64,000 nt of DNA from DATCLS01 sp035296625 (lineage in GTDB: Bacteria; Actinomycetota; Acidimicrobiia; Acidimicrobiales; VFJN01): the NCBI GenBank assembly GCA_035296625.1, contig DATHAO010000055.1:1-64000 (forward strand), given 5' to 3'. Under the pieces are notes generated by a model. The model was given only the letters and a program-made list of their open reading frames with translations, was not told the DNA's origin and did not search any database. The translations under genes were made by a program, and so were the position numbers. Within the stretch, counting starts at the first letter, position 1, and the number at the start of each line of letters is the position of its first letter. Below, piece after piece: positions 59,111 to 64,000 of the stretch.

Positions 59111-61873
59111 TCAGGTCCTCCGGACGGATTCGGGCGTCGCGGCGCCCACGCACGCCGTGGGCAGCGGCACGGCCGGGTCGAGACGGGGGGCCTCGACGGG
59201 CGGTACGCCCGCCACGTCGACGCAGTAGTCCGCTCCGATCTGCGCCATGACCTCCGCCGGCACGAGCAGCCCGGTCCCCGGCCCGGCGTCGAGCCGGCGG
59301 GGTGCGGCGCCGGCCGTGAGCAGCTGCAGCACGTAGGCGGGCCCGTCGGGGCCGTCCCAATCGAGTAGCAGACCACCGTCCAGGGGGACGGCGCGGATGG
59401 CCGTCGCCGGGTTGGGCGTAGGGACGGTAGCCATCGGGGCGCTCGCGGGCGTGGCCTGGCTCGTCGGCGTTGTGGCCGTGCGGTCGGCCGAGCCCGGGCC
59501 CGCGCTGTCCTCACCCGTGGCCACCAGGTAGGCGCCCCCCAGGCCGAGCACGACCACGACGACGAGCAGCACGATGACCGGCAGCGCGGGAGGCCCGGCC
59601 CGCACGCCGGGGCGCCCGGGGCCCGGCGCAGGCGGGCGCGGCTCGGTGTCGACGTCGATGCCGGTCAGGGACCGGCCGCCGGATGCTGCGCCGTCGGACG
59701 CGCCGGCCCGTCCGTCGATGCGCGACCCGAAGCCGGGCCGGGTGCCTCCCTCGCGCTCGAGGCGCTGGCGCTCCAGCCGGGCCTGGCGGGCCCGCTCGAG
59801 GGCGCTAGACGCGTTGCTGCGCTCGCCGCTCTCGACCGGACGGGCCGGCCGGGGCTCCCGCCGGTGGGCGCGGTCGTGGCTGCGGCGGGAGCGCGACTCG
59901 CCCGGAACCTCGCCGGCGGCGGTCCCGTCGGGCGCGCCGCGGGCCTGGTCGGCTCCGGCGAGGTCGCCCGCCGGCCCGGCGCCGTGCGCGCTCGACATGC
60001 CGTTGAGGCCGGTAGTGGCGCCCGCGCTGTCGGGCGGGGTGTCGGTCGAGCCGAACGCCGCCCACCAGGGGCGAGCCTCATCCTCCTCGCCCGATCCGTT
60101 GCCGGCGATGTCACCGGTGGAGGGGCCCGTGCCAGGCATCGACGTGGTGGCGGCCCACGGGGGCCCGCCGCCGTCGCCGGGACGCCACGGGCTGTCGGCG
60201 GTGGCGGGTGCGCGGCCGAGGTCGGGTGCGGGGCCGGGGGTCCAGTCGGCGGTGGCGGGTGCGCGGCCGAGGTCGGGTGCGGGGCCGGTCCAGTCCGCGG
60301 CCGCCGAGAGGTGGTGGTCGTCGGCGGCCCCGGGGTGCCAAGGGCGGTCGTCGGCGCCGCCAGGGTGGGCGGCCGGGACGCCCGGCGTCGGGACGGCGGG
60401 GTCGGCCAGCCACGACCAGTCGGGACGGGGCTCGGCCGCAGGCTCGTCGCCCGCGCCCGAGGACCCGCCGGCCGGTGACGTCGGCAACGGGTCGAACCCG
60501 CCCCCGATCGGGACACCGGCCACGCCCGGGCCACCGGACCCGAGCACCGCCGGCCGCGCATCGGCGACGGGAGCGCGGTCGACGCTGCCGGCCAGGCGCC
60601 CGGCCAGGTCGGACAGCGTCGCCCAGGGGGTGCCGTCCGGGGCCGTGCCGGCCGTTGCGGCGACCGAGGCGTCGTCGGGCCACGGGAACGCAGGCACCTC
60701 CGAGCCAGCCGGCCCCCGGGGCGCCGCCGGCGTCGGGTCGTCGGAGGCTTCCGGCGTGCGGTCGGGCCCGAGCGGGGCGCGCGGCGTCAGCAGGGGCGCG
60801 ACGGGAGCCACAGGCAGTCCAGCTTCCGTCGCCGGGACGGGCGTTGCGGGCGGCGGGACGGGCGCCGTCTCAGGACCGGCGGGCGCCGCCGCGAAGCTGG
60901 CGTGGGCCACCCCGGGACCGGCGGGCGCTGCCGCAGAACCGGCGGGCGCCGCCGCGGAACTGGCGGGCGCCGCCCCCGGGCCCGCCGGGGAGTCGCCCGG
61001 CACGGCGAGGTCGGCGACGATCGGCTCGGTGACCTCCATGCCGGCCAGCCGCTGGGCGTCCTGCAGGGCCCAGGCAAGCTCGAGCACCTGCTGCTGGCGC
61101 TTGCCCGGCGTATGGGTGAGCGCGGTGCGGAGGGCGTCCTCGAGGCCGGGCGGCACGTCGGACCGCTGGATCGTCGGCATCGGCATCTGCAGGATGCGCA
61201 GCAGCAGCGACGCCGTCGAGTCCACCACGCCGCAGGTGGCGTGCGGCGGCTGGCCGACCAGCAGCGTGTAGATCACCGACGCGAGCGAGTAGACGTCGGT
61301 GGCCGCCGACAGGTCCGTGCTCTCGAGCACCTCGGGCGGGGCGTGGTAGGGGATCGACCGGTCGAGCGCCGCGCTGATTCCGGCCGGCTGGCCGAACTCG
61401 GTGAGGCCGGCCTCGGTGAGCACCGGCTGGCCCTCGGCGCTGAGCAGGATGAGGTCGGGCGCCACGCCGCCGTGCACCACCCCGGCCCGGTGCGCCGTCT
61501 CCAGGGCCCCGGCGAGCGCGATGCCCATGCGCAGGACGGGTTCGACCGCGAGCACGCCGCTCGTGGCCAGCAACCCGTGGGTCGTCGTGCGCTCGTGCCC
61601 GTCGCTCACCACGTACAGGCGCCCGTCGTCGAGGCGGCCGCTCGCATGGATGGTGACCAGGTGGGGGTGCTGGCCCAGCCGCCGGGCGGTCGCGACGGCT
61701 CGGTCGAACCGCCGCCGGGAGGCGTCGTCGCTGACGCGTCCGTAGACCGTGACCGTCACCGCGCCCCCGTAGGCGTCGCTGTCGGCGGCGTAGAGGGTGC
61801 ACGCCGGGCGGTCGCCGAGGAGGGAGAGGCTACGGCAGTTGGGGATCGCCGGGGCACCAGAGTCGCCACGCAT
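59111..61873 (-). CDS. Transmembrane Ser/Thr pseudokinase with long disordered linker
   Basis: 920 residues. Residues ~1-270 follow a protein-kinase fold (LSLLGDRPACTLY, HLVTIHASG, TDVYSLASVIYTLLVGQPP) but the catalytic residues are gone: no lysine at the VAIK strand (38-44), HRD reads HGG (134-136), DFG reads EAG (154-156). A ~470-residue Ala/Pro/Gly/Asp linker follows, then a basic helical stretch (SALERARQARLERQRLERE), a membrane helix (PVIVLLVVVVVLGLGGAYL) and an extracytoplasmic domain of ~130 residues. Likely a scaffold that binds partners or ATP without transferring phosphate. ATG 61873. Linker contains a GLNGM motif also seen in the HelD-like tail. Confidence 0.8.
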   Translation of the reverse strand: MRGDSGAPAIPNCRSLSLLGDRPACTLYAADSDAYGGAVTVTVYGRVSDDASRRRFDRAVATARRLGQHPHLVTIHASGRLDDGRLYVVSDGHERTTTHGLLATSGVLAVEPVLRMGIALAGALETAHRAGVVHGGVAPDLILLSAEGQPVLTEAGLTEFGQPAGISAALDRSIPYHAPPEVLESTDLSAATDVYSLASVIYTLLVGQPPHATCGVVDSTASLLLRILQMPMPTIQRSDVPPGLEDALRTALTHTPGKRQQQVLELAWALQDAQRLAGMEVTEPIVADLAVPGDSPAGPGAAPASSAAAPAGSAAAPAGPGVAHASFAAAPAGPETAPVPPPATPVPATEAGLPVAPVAPLLTPRAPLGPDRTPEASDDPTPAAPRGPAGSEVPAFPWPDDASVAATAGTAPDGTPWATLSDLAGRLAGSVDRAPVADARPAVLGSGGPGVAGVPIGGGFDPLPTSPAGGSSGAGDEPAAEPRPDWSWLADPAVPTPGVPAAHPGGADDRPWHPGAADDHHLSAAADWTGPAPDLGRAPATADWTPGPAPDLGRAPATADSPWRPGDGGGPPWAATTSMPGTGPSTGDIAGNGSGEEDEARPWWAAFGSTDTPPDSAGATTGLNGMSSAHGAGPAGDLAGADQARGAPDGTAAGEVPGESRSRRSHDRAHRREPRPARPVESGERSNASSALERARQARLERQRLEREGGTRPGFGSRIDGRAGASDGAASGGRSLTGIDVDTEPRPPAPGPGRPGVRAGPPALPVIVLLVVVVVLGLGGAYLVATGEDSAGPGSADRTATTPTSQATPASAPMATVPTPNPATAIRAVPLDGGLLLDWDGPDGPAYVLQLLTAGAAPRRLDAGPGTGLLVPAEVMAQIGADYCVDVAGVPPVEAPRLDPAVPLPTACVGAATPESVRRT
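60197..60294 (-). repeat. Direct repeat in the pseudokinase linker
   Basis: GCGGTGGCGGGTGCGCGG (plus-strand reading) and its continuation occur twice in tandem, encoding two copies of a unit containing GPAPDLGRAPATAD. Further AAAPAG repeats occur near 60870-60990. In-frame expansion of the disordered linker. Confidence 0.75.
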
Positions 61874-61950
61874 GACGGACGGCGAATCTACACCGTCCCC
61901 GGGGCGCCGGATCCCGGAACGAGGGCCCGGCGCCCCTCGCGCGCAGTTCG

Positions 61951-64000
61951 TCACACGCTGCCGACGCGCCCCGCCTGCTCGCCCTCGATGCGACGCATCT
62001 GGCTCTTGGGGAGCACGTGCCACACGTGCTCGGCCATCTCGTCCCAGCGGTCGAGCACCTTGAGCGATCGCGGCGAGGCCGTCAGCTCGGCGTGCCGCTC
62101 GACCAGCCACCGCACCTCCTGCAGAGCGGCCGCGTCGGGGCGGAACGCGTCGACGAGGTCCGGGTTGAGGCGGGTGGCGAGCCGGTCGAAGCGGTCGTCG
62201 AACAGGAACGCCTGGCCACCGGTCATCCCGGCGCCCAGGTTCCAGCCGACACGGCCCAGCACGACGACCGTGCCGCCGGTCATGTACTCGCAGCAGTGGT
62301 CGCCGGCGGCCTCCACGACCGCGGTCGCCCCCGAGTTGCGCACGGCGAAGCGCTCACCGGCCGCCCCGGCGATGTACAGCTCGCCGCCGGTGGCGCCGTA
62401 GAGGCACGTGTTGCCGGCGAGCACCGGCACGTCGGAGCCGTCGTTGGCTGGGCGGCGGATCGTCACGATGCCACCGCCCATGCCCTTGCCCACATAGTCG
62501 TTGGCCTCGCCGGTCAGCTCGATCTCGACGCCGTGGGTGAGGAAGGCGGCGAAGCTCTGGCCGGCGGTGCCGGTCAGGCGCACCCGCGCCGTGCCGCGGG
62601 GCGGCAGCTCGCCGTATTCGAGGGCGATGGCCCCCGACAGCGAGGCGCCGATGGCCCGGTCGGCGTTGCCGATCGCGTACGCGAGCTCGATGTCGTCGCC
62701 GTCCCACACGCGGCGGAAGGCGTCGGCGAGCAGCTGGTCGCCCAGCTCCGCCCGCGGGTCCTGCAGTGCCACCCGCTCGACGAAGCGGCGGGGCCCATCG
62801 GTGTCGGCCGGCGCCTCGAGCAGCGGCGCCAGGTCCATGGCGTCGGCCCGCTCGTTGCCGGTGCGCCGCTGGCGGAGCAGGTCGACGCGGCCGATCGCCT
62901 CGTCGAGGCTGCGCAGGCCCAGCTTGGCGAGGTAGCCGCGCACCTCCTCGGCCACGAACAGGAAGTACGCCGCCACGCCCTCGGGCGTGCCGGTGAAGTT
63001 GGCCCGCAGGTGCGCCCGCTGGGTGGCCACCCCGGGCTTGCAGGTGTCGCGGTGGCAGGCCCGCAGCATGATGCAACCCTCGGCGATCATCGCCGCGGTG
63101 CCGAAGCTGTACTCGTCCGCGCCGAGCAGGGCGCTGACTATGACCTCGCGGCCGGTGAGGAACCCGCCGTCGACCCGGAGGCGCACGCGGCTGCGCAGGC
63201 CGTTGTCGACCAGCGCCCGCTGGGCGTCGACCAGGCCGAGCTCCCAGGGGAGGCCGGCGTGCTTGATCGACGAGAGGGGGCTGGCGCCAGTGCCGCCGTT
63301 CTGGCCGCTGATGTGGACCACGTCGGCCAGGGCCTTTACGCAGCCGGCGGCGATCGTGCCGATGCCGTCCTCGGAGACGAGCTTCACCGACACCTGGGCG
63401 GCGTTGACCTGCTTGAGGTCGTAGATGAGCTGCGCCAGGTCCTCGATGGAGTAGATGTCGTGGTGGGGCGGCGGCGAGATCAGACCGACGCCGGGCTGGG
63501 TGTGGCGCAGGCGGGCGATCTCGGCCGAGACCTTGTGGCCGGGCAGCTGGCCGCCCTCGCCGGGCTTGGACCCCTGCGCCATCTTGATCTGCAGCTCGTC
63601 GGCGTGCGCGAGGTATTCGGGGGTGACGCCGAAGCGGCCCGAGGCGATCTGCTTGATCTTCGAGTTCTTGTCGTCGCGGCCCTGGCCACGGGTCCTGTAC
63701 CGGTAGGGGTCCTCGCCGCCCTCGCCGCAGTTCGACAGGGCCCCGAGCAGGTTCATGGCCTGGGACAGCGTCTCGTGGGCCTCCTTCGACAGAGCGCCGT
63801 GCGACATGGCCCCGGTCGAGAAGCGTTTGGCGATCGTGCTGGCCGGCTCGACCTCGTCGAGCGGGACCGGCGGACCGGCGGGCGCCAGCTCCAGCAGGTC
63901 GTGCAGCTCGATCAGGGGCCGGTCGTTCGCCATCTTGGCGAACGCGTCGTAGCGCTCCGACGACTCTGACCGGATCGCCGACTGCAGCAGGTGGGCCGCG
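61951..64000 (-). CDS. gltB: Glutamate synthase large subunit, C-terminal part (partial)
   Basis: The gene enters from the right edge; about 683 codons are visible and the frame is open through the border (upstream residues include SAIRSESSERYDAFAKMANDRP). The FMN domain (GALSNCGEGGEDP, SVKLVSEDGIGTIAAG, ISGQNGGTGASPLSS), the 3Fe-4S cysteines (C-x5-C-x4-C in CIMLRACHRDTC) and the C-terminal GXGXG beta-helix (GMGGGIVTIR, GGELYIAG, CEYMTGG, GRVGWNLGAGMTGG) are clear. Converts glutamine plus 2-oxoglutarate to two glutamates; needs GltD, which is not in the window. Stop at 61951. Confidence 0.95.
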   Translation of the reverse strand, partial: AAHLLQSAIRSESSERYDAFAKMANDRPLIELHDLLELAPAGPPVPLDEVEPASTIAKRFSTGAMSHGALSKEAHETLSQAMNLLGALSNCGEGGEDPYRYRTRGQGRDDKNSKIKQIASGRFGVTPEYLAHADELQIKMAQGSKPGEGGQLPGHKVSAEIARLRHTQPGVGLISPPPHHDIYSIEDLAQLIYDLKQVNAAQVSVKLVSEDGIGTIAAGCVKALADVVHISGQNGGTGASPLSSIKHAGLPWELGLVDAQRALVDNGLRSRVRLRVDGGFLTGREVIVSALLGADEYSFGTAAMIAEGCIMLRACHRDTCKPGVATQRAHLRANFTGTPEGVAAYFLFVAEEVRGYLAKLGLRSLDEAIGRVDLLRQRRTGNERADAMDLAPLLEAPADTDGPRRFVERVALQDPRAELGDQLLADAFRRVWDGDDIELAYAIGNADRAIGASLSGAIALEYGELPPRGTARVRLTGTAGQSFAAFLTHGVEIELTGEANDYVGKGMGGGIVTIRRPANDGSDVPVLAGNTCLYGATGGELYIAGAAGERFAVRNSGATAVVEAAGDHCCEYMTGGTVVVLGRVGWNLGAGMTGGQAFLFDDRFDRLATRLNPDLVDAFRPDAAALQEVRWLVERHAELTASPRSLKVLDRWDEMAEHVWHVLPKSQMRRIEGEQAGRVGSV

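Noticed and set aside
1..64000. CRISPR arrays, rRNA, tRNA, insertion sequences, prophage genes
   Set aside because: I looked for regularly spaced repeats, tRNA T-loop and acceptor patterns, transposase motifs and terminal inverted repeats, and found none I could support. The GGTTCGAG near 24806 is part of a palindrome and does not fit a tRNA fold.

Overview
The window reads as a chromosomal segment of a very GC-rich actinobacterium (most third codon positions are G or C; GTG starts and 4-base ATGA/GTGA gene overlaps are common). A 6C-type small RNA, a HelD-family RNA polymerase ATPase, a Scr1-type XRE regulator paired with a DUF397 protein, and an MprAB/HtrA-like envelope stress locus all point to Actinobacteria. 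An Acidimicrobiia-like (Iamia-like) host is my inference, not something the sequence proves.

Layout. 1-3 kb: end of a LuxR-type regulator, a frameshifted secernin/peptidase C69 gene, and a flavin amine oxidase. 3.3-12.7 kb: a split ferric-iron ABC transporter interleaved with glycan genes. fbpA-like, fbpB-like, a GT-C membrane protein and a methyltransferase form one minus-strand operon; fbpC-like plus an FAD oxidoreductase form another; a GT2 glycosyltransferase and a sugar-nucleotide epimerase lie on the plus strand. 12.8-21.7 kb: a GH3 glycosidase and, divergently, a giant HelD-like protein of 1986 residues whose last ~1300 residues are low-complexity repeats. 21.8-28.7 kb: a PEP-utilising swivel-domain protein, TetR regulators, an AT-richer accessory patch (Scr1-type regulator, DUF397 protein, nested palindrome, three overlapping small ORFs) and an MFS transporter remnant. 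28.8-33.1 kb: histidine kinase and response regulator divergent from an HtrA-like protease, with a three-fold 11-bp repeat between them. 33.3-40.9 kb: a PII protein, VOC, 2H-phosphoesterase, methyltransferase, YihY, DinB, DUF2330 and cupredoxin genes. 41-50 kb: acyl metabolism (acetoacetyl-CoA synthetase, aldehyde dehydrogenase, GNAT/acyl-CoA-synthetase fusion, acyl-CoA dehydrogenase) plus a duplicated zinc peptidase. 50-59 kb: small enzymes, LysR and GntR regulators, a 6C RNA with promoter and terminator, a HAD-PlsC lipid enzyme, and a VOC-PAS-GAF-GGDEF diguanylate cyclase. 59-64 kb: a transmembrane pseudokinase and the C-terminal part of glutamate synthase, running off the right edge.

How it fits together. 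Three stories stand out. Iron uptake shares operons and a 31-bp divergent intergenic region carrying an IdeR-like site with cell-surface glycan genes. Envelope stress (MprAB-like, HtrA-like) looks self-contained with its own operator. Several proteins (HelD-like protein, pseudokinase, HtrA-like protease) carry very long disordered Ala/Pro/Ser/Asp-rich segments; the HelD tail and the pseudokinase linker share a short LNG-type motif. The giant HelD tail is the best candidate for something not previously described.
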